DNA of 64,000 bases from Paraburkholderia bannensis NBRC 103871 (GTDB lineage Bacteria > Pseudomonadota > Gammaproteobacteria > Burkholderiales > Burkholderiaceae): positions 1-64,000 of the forward strand of contig NZ_BAYA01000015.1 in the NCBI RefSeq assembly GCF_000685015.1, written 5' to 3'. Positions 43,930-52,732 of the stretch are shown here, piece by piece; positions within the stretch are counted from its first letter, which is position 1, and each line of letters starts with the position of its first letter. Below the pieces are notes generated by a model, which saw nothing but the letters and a program-made list of their open reading frames with translations, did no database searches and had not been told where the DNA came from. The position numbers were made by a program, and so were the translations under genes.

Positions 43930-44006
43930 ACCAATCCGCGCGCGCCGCGAAGCTCTCGCAACAGCAGCGCACGCATGACGAAGGCCCGCCTCGCGGGTCA
44001 CTTTCG

Positions 44007-44111
44007 ATGACATTGATCCTCAATCCGCTGCGCGAACGCACGCTGCTCTGGCTGCTCGCGCTCACGCAGTTCACCGTCAGGTTTTCTCCTGGTCAGAGGG
44101 TGTCAACTTAA
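44007..44111 (+). pseudogene. MFS transporter gene broken off after 24 codons
   Basis: From the ATG at 44007 the frame gives a typical MFS N-terminus (MTLILNPLRERTLLWLLALT plus QFTV), then changes abruptly to RFSPGQRVST and stops at 44109. The body of the transporter is not found further on in the window. The break, near 44,078, coincides with a drop in GC and the start of a gene-poor, foreign-looking stretch, so it marks an insertion or deletion junction. MFS genes commonly sit beside siderophore-interacting proteins, which fits the lost gene. Confidence 0.75.
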
Positions 44112-44517
44112 TGCGAAGAAGCCGACTGGATATGGGTCTCACGAGTCGCTGAAGAGGGTTGACACTCGTGCCATGTCTAAGTGCTTCCAACTACTTTGCC
44201 CTCAAAATGGCAACTAAACTTTCTCGTAAATCGAGATTGCGAATTTCGCGGCAATTTGTTTGGGCGTCTAGGCACCGAAATAGACAATTTCAGGCAATTT
44301 ACTTGGGTTGCGATCGGGTACAAACCTTGGACCGTTGGCGACCGATATAGTCAAACCATTCAGCTGCTCGGCAGAGTTCCCTGAGAATCGCCGGCTTTAC
44401 TGTCAATCGTTCCGACTGCATGCGTTGATATGCCCCTAATTGCCACGAGCGGCTAGAGGCGATCTGTCATTGAGCTGAACGGATGCGGGCCAGTTGGACA
44501 TAACGGGCCCGCGTCTA
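44079..44517. other. Left end of the accessory island, non-coding
   Basis: Lower-GC sequence with no supportable gene. GTGTCAAC (44100-44107) and GTTGACAC (44158-44165) form an inverted pair 50 bp apart. They could be the remains of a mobile-element end, but no transposase or integrase is present. Confidence 0.45.
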
Positions 44518-47500
44518 TCAGATCCCGTATTTGTCACGGCGATTCTTGAAAGCCGGCCTAGTCCCCTCGAGGATATTGACGACCCTCGCAAGGATCTCGG
44601 GGTTTTCAATGGCACCTGATTCGTAAATGAACCGGTGCGCGGCCTTGTCACACTCGGCATACACGATCTGCTCAGCATCACAGACGACGGCAAGATTCGG
44701 GTTGTGCGTGACGATGATCACCTGCCGGCGCTCCTTAGCCGCTTTGATGCACTTCACCAAGACCTTGAAGATCGTCTGATTGTCCAGGTTCTCTTCAGGC
44801 TGATCGATCACGATAGGAATGTCGTCCTTGTCGACCAACAGATAAAACACGAGAAGCAATAGGCCACGCTCGCCCGGCGACAACTGCCCGATCTCCTGTT
44901 TGTCGTAGGTGAGTGAATAGCGCGGCGACAGATAGGCAAAGCCGTACAGGTAGTCGAGAATTTCCTGCGGATCGATGCCTCGGCGCAGTTGGTCGGCGAG
45001 CTTCGTCGGCCTTCCTTCACGATCTCTGCGGTCATATCGAAGCATGTCATCAATTTTCTCGGCAAACGCGATCGCGCCGTCTCCGGTCGCAAAACCGCTT
45101 TCGCTAAGCAATTCCCTCATGCGCTGACTGCTCTCCTCGACCCCGGCGAACGACCCTTTGGACTGTCGGTTAAGTCGGTTCAAGAAGTGATCTTGAAATC
45201 CCGTGTCGTCGATTCGAACCTGAAAATCTAGCGGAAGCGGCATGTCCATCTGCTCCGCCGATTTCACAAATGAGCGGACCGGTTGGTAAAGCCTACGATA
45301 TTCGTCCACGGTCTTGACGATCTGCTCGTGCACCTTCTTGGCGAGCGAAACCCGATCGGCGCGCAGCGCTTCCAATTTCTTCGGCAATGCATCGAGATCC
45401 AGAATCTCAGACTCTAGCCAACCAATGCTGTTTGGCTTGTCCTTTCCGCCAATGAGGTCTGCTTTGGCCTTGTCCCATGCCGCCATGGCCTCTTTGTAGC
45501 GAACGAACAAACGCTCCTTTTCGCCCAACTGTGCCTTCGCGGCGGCGATCGAGGCCTGCACCGCCTCCCTCCTTTTGATCAGGCCATCGTCTGCGTCGCT
45601 TTGAAGCTCCTGGTCGACCACGACAATCTCGTTGGCCGCGGCCGTCGCGATCGAGTCGATCGGAGACAAATCAATCCTCAGCTCGACCAATTGATTCGCC
45701 TGGGTTCCGACGTTGAGCTCTTCGAGCAGTGGAGCAAGCTCTTGAAGGAAAAGCTCATAATTCTTTTTGTGGTTGGCGACCGCCTGCGAGACACGCTTCG
45801 TCAAGGTCTGGCGCTTTGCGGCCATGCCTTTTCTCTCGCGGAGGCCAGCCTCTAGTTCGTTTATGAGTTTCGCTTGCGCTTCGAGCTTTTCAACCTGTTC
45901 GGCGGCTAATTTCGACTCTTGCTGGGCCGCGTCCGTGGCGCCTGGATCCTCAACCGGTTCGGGCATCGCGCCTTCCAGTGCTGTCAGTTCGGCGCGCTTG
46001 GTCTTAAGCTGATTCGCTAACCCGCCCCTAAATTCTGCCGTTGAACGACCCTCGGCAAGCAGTATCTCAGCGTTGACTTTCGAGATTTCTTTCACAAAGC
46101 TATCCCGAGCAGCGTTGATCTCGGCCACTTTGAAGTCGATCAACGTGTCCATCGAGGACTGCCCGAGGCGCTCCTCCTCCGGGACGTGGGAGAAAATGAT
46201 CTTCCGCAGCTCCGTATCGAACGTCGACGAGCCACGCTCGCCTAGCTCGTTGCATAGGGTCTCGAGGTAGCTCTGAGGCAGATACTTGATCCGCTCAACA
46301 CTGCTCAGCGCTGGGTTCTCGTCCAACGGCCTGCTGGATTCGGTCGTGTCGCGCCAGACCAATGACGCTACGAAATTCTGAGCGAGTCTCCCTTTGGGGC
46401 TTCGGAACCTGTGCTCGTTGAGGAACGAAAAGCCATCTTGATTTTTCGTATCCCCGACGAGAGCAATGATGTCGGACAAGGCGCTTTTTCCACTTCCCTT
46501 GTTGCCGATGATCGCGACCAGATCGGTGTTCAACGGCAAGTCGACCTCAAACCAAGACTCTTTAAGTTGCGAGCCGGCCTTCTTGCTTACCCGCACCGCC
46601 GAAACGTATTTCGTCCTGTGGCGTTGCACCAACTGCCGTTTCGGTGGGTTGTCACCGACAAAAACCCGGTTCTCGAACTCCTTGACCGCCTGAACTAAAC
46701 CGGCGAACGTCGAGTCGGCTTTGATCCAAGTGAAGCAGTTCCCAATCCGATCTTTGTGCGAAACGTTGCTTAACCAGTGGGCATCGGAGCAGTCGAGCAA
46801 ACGATCGTTGACTTTCGCTTCGGTCAGGCGCCGCCGTGCGTTCGCGTATGCCTCGGGATTCTCGGCCGCCGTAAAGACAAGGTCGGCCTGGTTGATCACA
46901 CTCTTCTTCTCGGCAATCGTGTGATCGGCCCATTTGAGAGAGTCCCACTCTGTTTTGCCCACGGCGATAAGGTGGATATCCGCAAGCAGTGGTTTCGAGA
47001 GCGCGTTCTTGATGCGCTCCAAGCTCACGTTGAGCGCGTTGAATCCTTCTCTCAGAGGCGAATCGAACGACGCTTTTTGATCATCAGGCGCCGAAGCGAT
47101 GATCGCTTTGCCGAGGGCGATCAAATTTTCACGCGTAATGACGCCGCCCCAACTTGAGCGATACTCCTCAGCCTCCGGCGTGAGAGAATAGTCTGGCGTG
47201 ATGGCGCTCAGAAATTGATCGCGAATTAACGCTGGTTCGACTTGGTCGAAAATTACGTGGAGGTTTATGCGGCTCCAGCTCGAATCCGCAAAGCCAGTTT
47301 TGCCTTGCTTGACGACACCACCAAATTTGTCGAGCCTGAGCTCGACAACTGGCAAGATCAATTCAATATTCTTTAGCCGTCCGTCTTCGCGTTTGGCTTT
47401 GAGCACTCGTTCGTAGCCATCGACGAACAGGTAATCGTTAATTCCAATGACCTTGAAATCAGACGGCAGCGCTTCTAGATCCGATAGGAACGCCTGCCAC

Positions 47501-47601
47501 GCCTCCTCGGACTCCCCCGGATAGTTGTTGACGATTGATGCAGGTGTATGAACGTGGAGGTCCCATTTCTTCCACGTTGAACCGATTCTCTCGTTTGGCA
47601 T
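44518..47601 (-). CDS. PHP-domain SMC-like ATPase (Ppl/TrlF type), probable defence protein
   Basis: 1027 residues. The N-terminal PHP-type metal site is WDLHVHTPAS (H16, H18) with CSDAHWLS (272-275). Walker A is GNKGSGKS (366-373), followed by a long coiled-coil arm (about 485-800) and an ABC-type second half: signature LSPGERG (907-913), Walker B IPIVIDQPEE (928-937) and H-loop VTHNPN. A PHP nuclease or phosphoesterase fused to an SMC/RecF-like ATPase is the design of the Ppl antiphage protein and of NCBI TrlF-family ATPases. Here it heads a foreign island. No SD is evident at the ATG. Confidence 0.85.
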   Translation of the reverse strand: MPNERIGSTWKKWDLHVHTPASIVNNYPGESEEAWQAFLSDLEALPSDFKVIGINDYLFVDGYERVLKAKREDGRLKNIELILPVVELRLDKFGGVVKQGKTGFADSSWSRINLHVIFDQVEPALIRDQFLSAITPDYSLTPEAEEYRSSWGGVITRENLIALGKAIIASAPDDQKASFDSPLREGFNALNVSLERIKNALSKPLLADIHLIAVGKTEWDSLKWADHTIAEKKSVINQADLVFTAAENPEAYANARRRLTEAKVNDRLLDCSDAHWLSNVSHKDRIGNCFTWIKADSTFAGLVQAVKEFENRVFVGDNPPKRQLVQRHRTKYVSAVRVSKKAGSQLKESWFEVDLPLNTDLVAIIGNKGSGKSALSDIIALVGDTKNQDGFSFLNEHRFRSPKGRLAQNFVASLVWRDTTESSRPLDENPALSSVERIKYLPQSYLETLCNELGERGSSTFDTELRKIIFSHVPEEERLGQSSMDTLIDFKVAEINAARDSFVKEISKVNAEILLAEGRSTAEFRGGLANQLKTKRAELTALEGAMPEPVEDPGATDAAQQESKLAAEQVEKLEAQAKLINELEAGLRERKGMAAKRQTLTKRVSQAVANHKKNYELFLQELAPLLEELNVGTQANQLVELRIDLSPIDSIATAAANEIVVVDQELQSDADDGLIKRREAVQASIAAAKAQLGEKERLFVRYKEAMAAWDKAKADLIGGKDKPNSIGWLESEILDLDALPKKLEALRADRVSLAKKVHEQIVKTVDEYRRLYQPVRSFVKSAEQMDMPLPLDFQVRIDDTGFQDHFLNRLNRQSKGSFAGVEESSQRMRELLSESGFATGDGAIAFAEKIDDMLRYDRRDREGRPTKLADQLRRGIDPQEILDYLYGFAYLSPRYSLTYDKQEIGQLSPGERGLLLLVFYLLVDKDDIPIVIDQPEENLDNQTIFKVLVKCIKAAKERRQVIIVTHNPNLAVVCDAEQIVYAECDKAAHRFIYESGAIENPEILARVVNILEGTRPAFKNRRDKYGI

Positions 47602-47844
47602 GCCGACCCCTGATTTTTATGGTCACGGCCTCAGCGGCGTCTCCGAAGGATGCGCGCGGCTATTGTGCAAAGCGCGCGAACTCGCCTGTCTGATTGACTG
47701 GAAATGTAACACGTCAAGGCCGCGCAAGTGCTTCCCTGCCCGGCTCAAACTGTCTGGTCGTCGAGAAGCTTACTATGCGAGACTTTGCGGCGTCGCGAGC
47801 AGTCGACGAACTCAATCGATGAGCATAGGCGTCGCCCGAACCAG

Positions 47845-48330
47845 TTACTGCTTTCGGGTTGTCAACTCGAATTCCGGGTCGTAGAGTTGAACAAGTTCAA
47901 GAATGAAAGCGCGGGCGTGCTCGATCACAGCTTGGGCTTCCTCGACGGAGCAAAACTCGCCTTGATGTGCAACCGCGTTGCGCGTGTCATTGATCCTTTC
48001 AGCGCGCTTGCCTAGCGAGTAGATCGTCTTGTGCTTCTTTGGCTCGGCGGCCGTTAGCGGCAACAACAAGTTTCGGATTTTTCCAGACAGCCCGTTCGCC
48101 CAACGCAACATCTTGTCTACTAAAGCGGGTTCGAACGTGCTGCGCGCGGCGAATTCGGCACGGATGGCGAAATTTGCTGCGAGCTCGGTCGCCGTCGCGG
48201 CACGAACCACGGCCGCGGACCATTCTTCACGAGAGTGAAGCCCATGGAGTTTGTTCCACTGCGACTGCACCTTCTCTAGGTCGCTGCGCTCTTCATAAGG
48301 CTTTTTGCTTGTCATTATCTTCGTATTCAT
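47845..48330 (-). CDS. HEPN-like protein upstream of the PHP-ATPase
   Basis: About 161 residues, mostly helical and soluble. It contains RNAVAH, a perfect Rx4H motif, in the sequence INDTRNAVAHQGEF, followed by an amphipathic helix, as in HEPN (RNase-like) and related small helical families. It is on the same strand as the PHP-ATPase, 243 bp upstream, so co-expression is possible. Start is uncertain: ATG 48330, ATG 48315 (GAAG nearby) and GTG 48336 are all in frame. RNase activity is inferred only from the motif. Confidence 0.65.
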   Translation of the reverse strand: MNTKIMTSKKPYEERSDLEKVQSQWNKLHGLHSREEWSAAVVRAATATELAANFAIRAEFAARSTFEPALVDKMLRWANGLSGKIRNLLLPLTAAEPKKHKTIYSLGKRAERINDTRNAVAHQGEFCSVEEAQAVIEHARAFILELVQLYDPEFELTTRKQ

Positions 48331-48650
48331 ATGCACTGAGCATAAATTGATTTAATACGATTCATAGAGGGTGTCGTCCTTTCCCAGCCTTCGGTTTATC
48401 GCTTGCAACACACCGTGTATCAGGCGTTCAAATATCGGGCTCGACTATCCGTGCGCCCACAGCTCGGACCGCACTAGCGTAAGGACGTAGTTGCGCAACC
48501 CGATGAGCGATCACCAACCAACCGACTCTTCGACGCGCGCCTGGCGCTCGGTTGACCGACTCGTGAGCAGATTCGTTTGGTGGCAGCATTTGTGTGCATG
48601 TGCTCCAAGTCCGTTTACCAACTCCGAACAATGAGACCCGGTACTGAGTA
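48331..48650. other. Divergent gap between the two Rx4H protein genes
   Basis: 320 bp without a gene. Promoters for both directions must lie here. I could not identify convincing -35/-10 pairs or symmetric operators. Confidence 0.4.
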
Positions 48651-49628
48651 ATGAAAAAGCACGAACCAGTGTACAACGTGTACACGTATTTCGAATCTGG
48701 CGAACTGCGGGCCTTGGGAATTAAGCAGTATTACCGGCAAGGGAGCGACGCGAAGAAAGTGGCATTTTTGCAGGAACGCGCAACGTTAGATTTTTCGGCG
48801 GCGCGACGCGTGCCACTGGCCCGGCCAATGCCCAGAGAGCAGTACCATGCGATGGAACGTCTCGGCGAGACATTGCACATGTTCGAGCCATTGTTCGCGG
48901 AGGTCGAAGCAGGCGTCGCCCCGCTCTTTTGCGTCACGCCGATCGTTGACGGCGTGCCCACCATCGACGTGAGCGTGCCGCTGGGGCCGCTCGACGTGTC
49001 AAAACTGCCTGATGGCGTCGCAGGGCCGGGGAAAATGGACGACTACCTATTCAAATACATTGACGAAGAGACCCGCACGTTCGACATGCCCGCCCTGATC
49101 CACGATGATTATTTCAAGGCGATACGACTGCTGTTCAACAACCGGCATTTCATCTCGTGCCTCAAACTGCTGATGTCGTTCCTGGACACAATCGCTTACG
49201 TCGAGTTTGGCGATCGGGCACCACGCGAGACGCCGGTGTTTATCGACTGGTTGCGGACGTTCACCGACCAAGCTTCTGCCGGGGCAACGCCTGAAGAGCT
49301 ATGGGAGTTCCGCAACAGCCTACTGCATATGTCAAATCTGGAGTCGCGCAAGGTCGCCGCAGGCAAGGTCGCGAAGCTAACGCCGTACGTCGGCGCCCAA
49401 GATCACCCGTCGAGCACCGATCCGATGGTGAAGTACATTAACGTCTATCAACTGATCGAGGCGGTAGCGGCGGCGATCCAGCGCTGGATCGTGTCGTACA
49501 ACGAGCATCCTGAGAAGATGCGCACGTTCGTCCAGCGTTACGACCGCGTTGTTTCCGACGACCGCCAAGCGATTGTTCGAATGCCGGCCACCTCAGAGCT
49601 TGGGGACAGTGCGAACGCAAACTGCTGA
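48651..49628 (+). CDS. Uncharacterised 325-residue island protein with a C-terminal Rx4H motif
   Basis: A soluble protein in two parts: a beta-rich N-terminal half (about 1-125) and a helical C-terminal half (about 140-305) with EFRNSLLHMSNLES, where R221-x4-H226 matches the HEPN catalytic signature. The family is not one I can name. It diverges from the smaller Rx4H protein and the PHP-ATPase, so the three genes make a compact block. No clear ribosome site at the ATG. It could be an RNase effector or toxin in a defence module, or a housekeeping helical domain; evidence is motif and context only. Confidence 0.6.
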   Translation: MKKHEPVYNVYTYFESGELRALGIKQYYRQGSDAKKVAFLQERATLDFSAARRVPLARPMPREQYHAMERLGETLHMFEPLFAEVEAGVAPLFCVTPIVDGVPTIDVSVPLGPLDVSKLPDGVAGPGKMDDYLFKYIDEETRTFDMPALIHDDYFKAIRLLFNNRHFISCLKLLMSFLDTIAYVEFGDRAPRETPVFIDWLRTFTDQASAGATPEELWEFRNSLLHMSNLESRKVAAGKVAKLTPYVGAQDHPSSTDPMVKYINVYQLIEAVAAAIQRWIVSYNEHPEKMRTFVQRYDRVVSDDRQAIVRMPATSELGDSANANC

Positions 49629-49884
49629 TCGTATTTGCCGGGGATTGATGTGCCAGCGGACGGCCGCTGCGCCTTGGAACCTGCTTTCGAGTTACAGCAG
49701 ATTGGTCGGCAGAAGCCGGTCGCAGTGCGCCGCTCGAGGGGCTGAAGGTCTACTTTCGCACGGGACCATTTCGGACCGGCGATGTTGACGGCACCCGTCG
49801 CCAGGCCACCACGGTTTTGGTTGCCGTCCATCGATCGTTTATTCTGCAAGGCCCTGGCTGGCGAGCCACTCCAGATGTGGTCCT
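49629..49884. other. Non-coding or decayed stretch
   Basis: 256 bp with only short, unconvincing frames in either direction. Nothing recognisable. Confidence 0.4.
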
Positions 49885-50148
49885 TTACCCGACCACTTCT
49901 TCTCCGTCACGGGATCGAGGGGATGTGTGCGGGGCAGGTGCCTCTTTCTCGATTTGCGAATTCTTGCGAGTCGGACCTGCCAGTACTGCGATCTTTGCTT
50001 GATCATCAGGCAGGCATACCCAAAGCGCTGCCTTCCCCCAACCCGCGGTCCGGGCAATAAACGCATCGACCCGCGACTGAACCGCCTCTGGCGAAACGTC
50101 GATCGTTCGCTTTGCCTTACGGAGCTTATACCGGGGTTGCACACACAT
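49885..50148 (-). CDS. Small basic protein of unknown function with a strong ribosome site
   Basis: 87 residues, starting MCVQPRYKLRKAKRTIDVSP and ending in a charged tail (SPRSRDGEEVVG). The ATG at 50148 has AAGGAGG five bases upstream, the strongest start signal in this island, and this argues that the gene is real although longer frames exist upstream. There is no membrane segment or known motif; the segment with VDAFIARTAGWGKAALWVCLPDDQAK could be a small alpha-beta fold. Neighbours are decayed sequence. Confidence 0.5.
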   Translation of the reverse strand: MCVQPRYKLRKAKRTIDVSPEAVQSRVDAFIARTAGWGKAALWVCLPDDQAKIAVLAGPTRKNSQIEKEAPAPHTSPRSRDGEEVVG

Positions 50149-50491
50149 GTTTCCTCCTTGGCAACAACTCGAAGCCCTTGCGCCGTGACTCGACGTTCTA
50201 CATGGAACAGTCGAGACGTCCCTGTTCTGAACCCTCGACATTCCGCTCTGGCCGCATATGCGTCCTGCGTGTCGGGATGTGAATCCGGCTCTTGCAACAA
50301 GCGCCGCCTGTTTTGCCCCCGCTCACGCAGTCGCTGGCTGGTCCATGAGGCCTCCTCTGGAGAACCAGCTTGCGCGGCACAGCCACGCGGGCCCCGCCAA
50401 CAGCAGACTAGCTGGAAGTGCGCAGCAGGAAACGGATGCGCTCTGGCTACGAAATCGACTTATCGATGATGACGGCCACCCCGCACGGAGC
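50149..50491. other. Gap with a possible seven-codon leader frame
   Basis: 343 bp without a clear gene. On the minus strand AGGAGG (50351-50356) precedes ATG 50346 and a frame of only seven codons (MDQPATA, stop at 50323), about 175 bp upstream of the small gene at 49885-50148. It may be a leader peptide or the ruined start of a gene. Confidence 0.35.
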
Positions 50492-51013
50492 TCATCCCGC
50501 GCATGCGTAGGCATTTGCGCGAGCGTCATGCAGCGCATGGTGCTCGCCGCCGTGCCGAGCGTAATAGCTAGCACGCCGTTCAGGATTGCGCCGAACGGAG
50601 ATATCTTCGGCACGCCATCCGTGCGGCAGCGGGCCGCCCAGCAGAAACCTGCATAGGTTCAGGTCCGTTTCGTAGTCGTAGCACAGTACCGGGCCAGATG
50701 TGCCCGGTATGTTATTGAGCCATTTGCGTAACGCCTCGCGCAACCCCTCAAATGGCATGGCGCGTCCGTCGAACTGGCCGAGCTGCGGGAGCACGACGGC
50801 ATTGACAAAGTCACTGCACAGCAACGGATCGAAATCGGTGCGCTCGCCATAGAACTCGTAGCCGTTCTCGCCGACGATAGCCAGACTGATGAGCTGGCAG
50901 CGGGAAAAATCCGTGAACTCGGTGTCGATGAAGTAGCGGTTATTCCAGCCTGCATCTTGCGGCTCATCGGGTAGCGGCCAGAAGCGTGCTCCATGAAAAT
51001 GGCTATCTGTCAT
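50492..51013 (-). CDS. DEDD-type 3'-5' exonuclease
   Basis: A 173-residue RNase T-fold exonuclease. The first acidic pair is in FIDTEFTDF (DxE, about residues 29-31), and the C-terminal HHALHDARANA matches the HxAxxDA motif of DEDDh enzymes, with a further acidic position in CYDYETDLNL. It should trim RNA or single-stranded DNA. Start ATG at 51013 with AGGA about nine bases upstream. It stops soon after the last motif, which is normal for short members. It stands alone within degraded island DNA. Confidence 0.82.
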   Translation of the reverse strand: MTDSHFHGARFWPLPDEPQDAGWNNRYFIDTEFTDFSRCQLISLAIVGENGYEFYGERTDFDPLLCSDFVNAVVLPQLGQFDGRAMPFEGLREALRKWLNNIPGTSGPVLCYDYETDLNLCRFLLGGPLPHGWRAEDISVRRNPERRASYYARHGGEHHALHDARANAYACAG

Positions 51014-51450
51014 GTCCTATTCCTGCTGTGTCGCGTCAACGCGGTTTCAATCACATGCCTTAAACGCTCTGCTCCACCTGTGAACTGGCCTCGCAAGTAG
51101 GCTCAAGGCGTCCAGCGGTCGAACTTATGGCAGCAGCGTGATCGTAAAACCGGGCGGAGCGCCCGGTGAGCTTGCTCGGTTGTATCGCATCGTCCCACGT
51201 TCATAGCGCTCATTATTCGGCTTCAGTCAGCGAGGGGCTTCTCGCGAGCATGATCCGGCCCTGTGGGCCGTCGAGCCTGGAACATGCTCTAAAAGCGACA
51301 TCGAGCCCGCCTGCGCTTTGCGATCGACGCTCATGCTCTGCGAGCCTGAGCGCTTATGCGCTAGGCGAGATAAGGCGGATTATCGCGGCAAGCCTGCCGC
51401 GGCCAGGCGCGCCGGCAGTTCTTCCACCACCGCCGGCGCGCTGATGCCCA
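51014..51450. other. Degraded or non-coding island sequence
   Basis: 437 bp with no supportable gene. A minus-strand frame ending at 51380 (to 51574) has reasonable codon use (VMGISAPAVVEELPARLAAAG) but lacks a start and seems to be a shifted continuation of the HAD fragment to its right. Confidence 0.4.
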
Positions 51451-51615
51451 TCACCGGATCGGTGTGCACCAGATGCGCCCAGGACACTGCCAGCCAGCAA
51501 GCGGCGCGACGTGTTCGAACAGCGCATGACCCGGCGGACTCGCGACGTAGGTCCCGGTTTGCGGCCGGCTCCACTCGTCTTCCGGATGCAGAACGCCGTC
51601 GAAATCGAGACTCAT
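51451..51615 (-). pseudogene. HAD-like phosphatase fragment, frameshifted
   Basis: From ATG 51615 the frame gives MSLDFDGVLHPEDEW, the first HAD motif (DxDG), then HALFEHVAPLAG, as in small HAD_SAK-type proteins. It stops at 51451 after 54 codons. The next frame down continues with coding-like sequence (to 51380), so one frameshift probably broke the gene. Even joined, it is shorter than the family, so it is a remnant. Confidence 0.5.
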
Positions 51616-51643
51616 TTCCGGGCGTGCATCAATTGCGCGATCA

Positions 51644-52102
51644 TCACGAAGAAGCTGCCGCAGCCGGCGCCTTTGCGCGCCAGAGCCGTCTACCGCGCGC
51701 CGGACGTGTCGCCACAGCATACGGCACGGAGAACTTGCGTCCTCCTGCCGTTGTGAACTGCGTCACCGAGAACAGTTTCTTGTCCGGCTCGCTAAATTCT
51801 GTCGCCCCGATGCGAATCTCGCTCAGAGGTTCGAGGGACCATTTGTCAGTCGGTTGCGAGAGCCGCGTGCTCACCACGGCCGCCCCTCGCACCGTTGCCT
51901 CTCCGTCTTCAAACTGGTCCAGTGAACCTGCACCGGAGTTCAGATCCATCCAGATCACACTCGGCACCTCACGCGAGCCAGACTGCGACACACGGAGGAC
52001 CAACAAGTCGCCCGGAGTGCACTGCTCAACTAACCCACACACATCGGCCCCAAAAATCGCTGATTGAAGCGGAAGCACGTTCTCAAGCTGAATCAAAAAC
52101 AT
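51644..52102 (-). CDS. Hypothetical protein, possibly real
   Basis: 152 residues from ATG 52102 (MFLIQLENVLPLQSAIFGAD), with a beta-rich soluble composition and no known motif. No ribosome site is visible, and the end overlaps nothing. It sits just upstream of the HAD fragment on the same strand. Codon use is weaker than that of neighbouring core genes. It may be intact island cargo or a chance frame. Confidence 0.4.
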   Translation of the reverse strand: MFLIQLENVLPLQSAIFGADVCGLVEQCTPGDLLVLRVSQSGSREVPSVIWMDLNSGAGSLDQFEDGEATVRGAAVVSTRLSQPTDKWSLEPLSEIRIGATEFSEPDKKLFSVTQFTTAGGRKFSVPYAVATRPARGRRLWRAKAPAAAASS

Positions 52103-52154
52103 ACGCAAAAGTCCCAAATGACCATGCCGCAACCACAAATGGGTCGTAAATGCC

Positions 52155-52436
52155 GTGGCCAAATCGGCATCATATCGCGACCATCAAAGGATGCAAAGGG
52201 TATCGGTCAAACTAGACGACGCAGGGCATCTAGCTGCGATAGGCGCGACGGTTCGCGCTCACCGGCAAGAACGCGGTGTTTCGCAGGAGACGCTTGCCCA
52301 TGTGACCGGCATTGACCGTAGCCATATGGGACGCATTGAGCGTGGTGAGCGCAATCTTTCGATTCTCAACCTGATTCGCATTGCCAACGCACTTGGTACC
52401 ACTCCATCGAAGCTTCTCAAGAGTGCGGGACTGTAA
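52155..52436 (+). CDS. XRE-family HTH regulator
   Basis: A 93-residue protein that is almost all one Cro/CI-type HTH domain (about 28-88, IGATVRAHRQERGVSQETLA then GERNLSILNLIRIANALG). Such small regulators control island, prophage or toxin-antitoxin genes. Start is uncertain: GTG at 52155 or ATG at 52191 (MQRVSVKLDD), neither with a proper ribosome site. It lies near the right end of the foreign stretch and faces away from the preceding minus-strand genes. Confidence 0.8.
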   Translation: MAKSASYRDHQRMQRVSVKLDDAGHLAAIGATVRAHRQERGVSQETLAHVTGIDRSHMGRIERGERNLSILNLIRIANALGTTPSKLLKSAGL

Positions 52437-52732
52437 ATAGATCACGCGCGACCTGCGATGGTCGGAGCGTTTTTCAGTATCGAAGTGCGCGACTCGATCA
52501 ACACACAGGGCACAAAATTGCGGCTATTCGTACGAACGGCCTATCACCGCTTATAGCGGCAGCGCAAATCCCCTTCCCTACCAAATCCGTCGAGAGCCCA
52601 CGAGGTCACCCGATGGGCAAAGTCGCCATTTACGATAACTGGCCTTATCGCAAATGTTCTCCGCGCGACCTAATTGAGGCGGCAGCGGCGCGGCAAAATT
52701 CATCTGCCTGCTTCATGCCACACAGTCCTGCT
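52437..52732. other. Right flank of the island, no gene
   Basis: 296 bp without a convincing gene. A plus-strand frame from ATG 52613, with GAGGT eight bases upstream, runs into the antisense of the LysR gene after about 40 codons. The island's right junction probably lies here or slightly left. Confidence 0.4.

Noticed and set aside
44100..44165. Inverted pair GTGTCAAC/GTTGACAC as insertion-sequence ends
   Set aside because: Only 8 bp, 50 bp apart, no transposase or target duplication visible; kept only as a hint.
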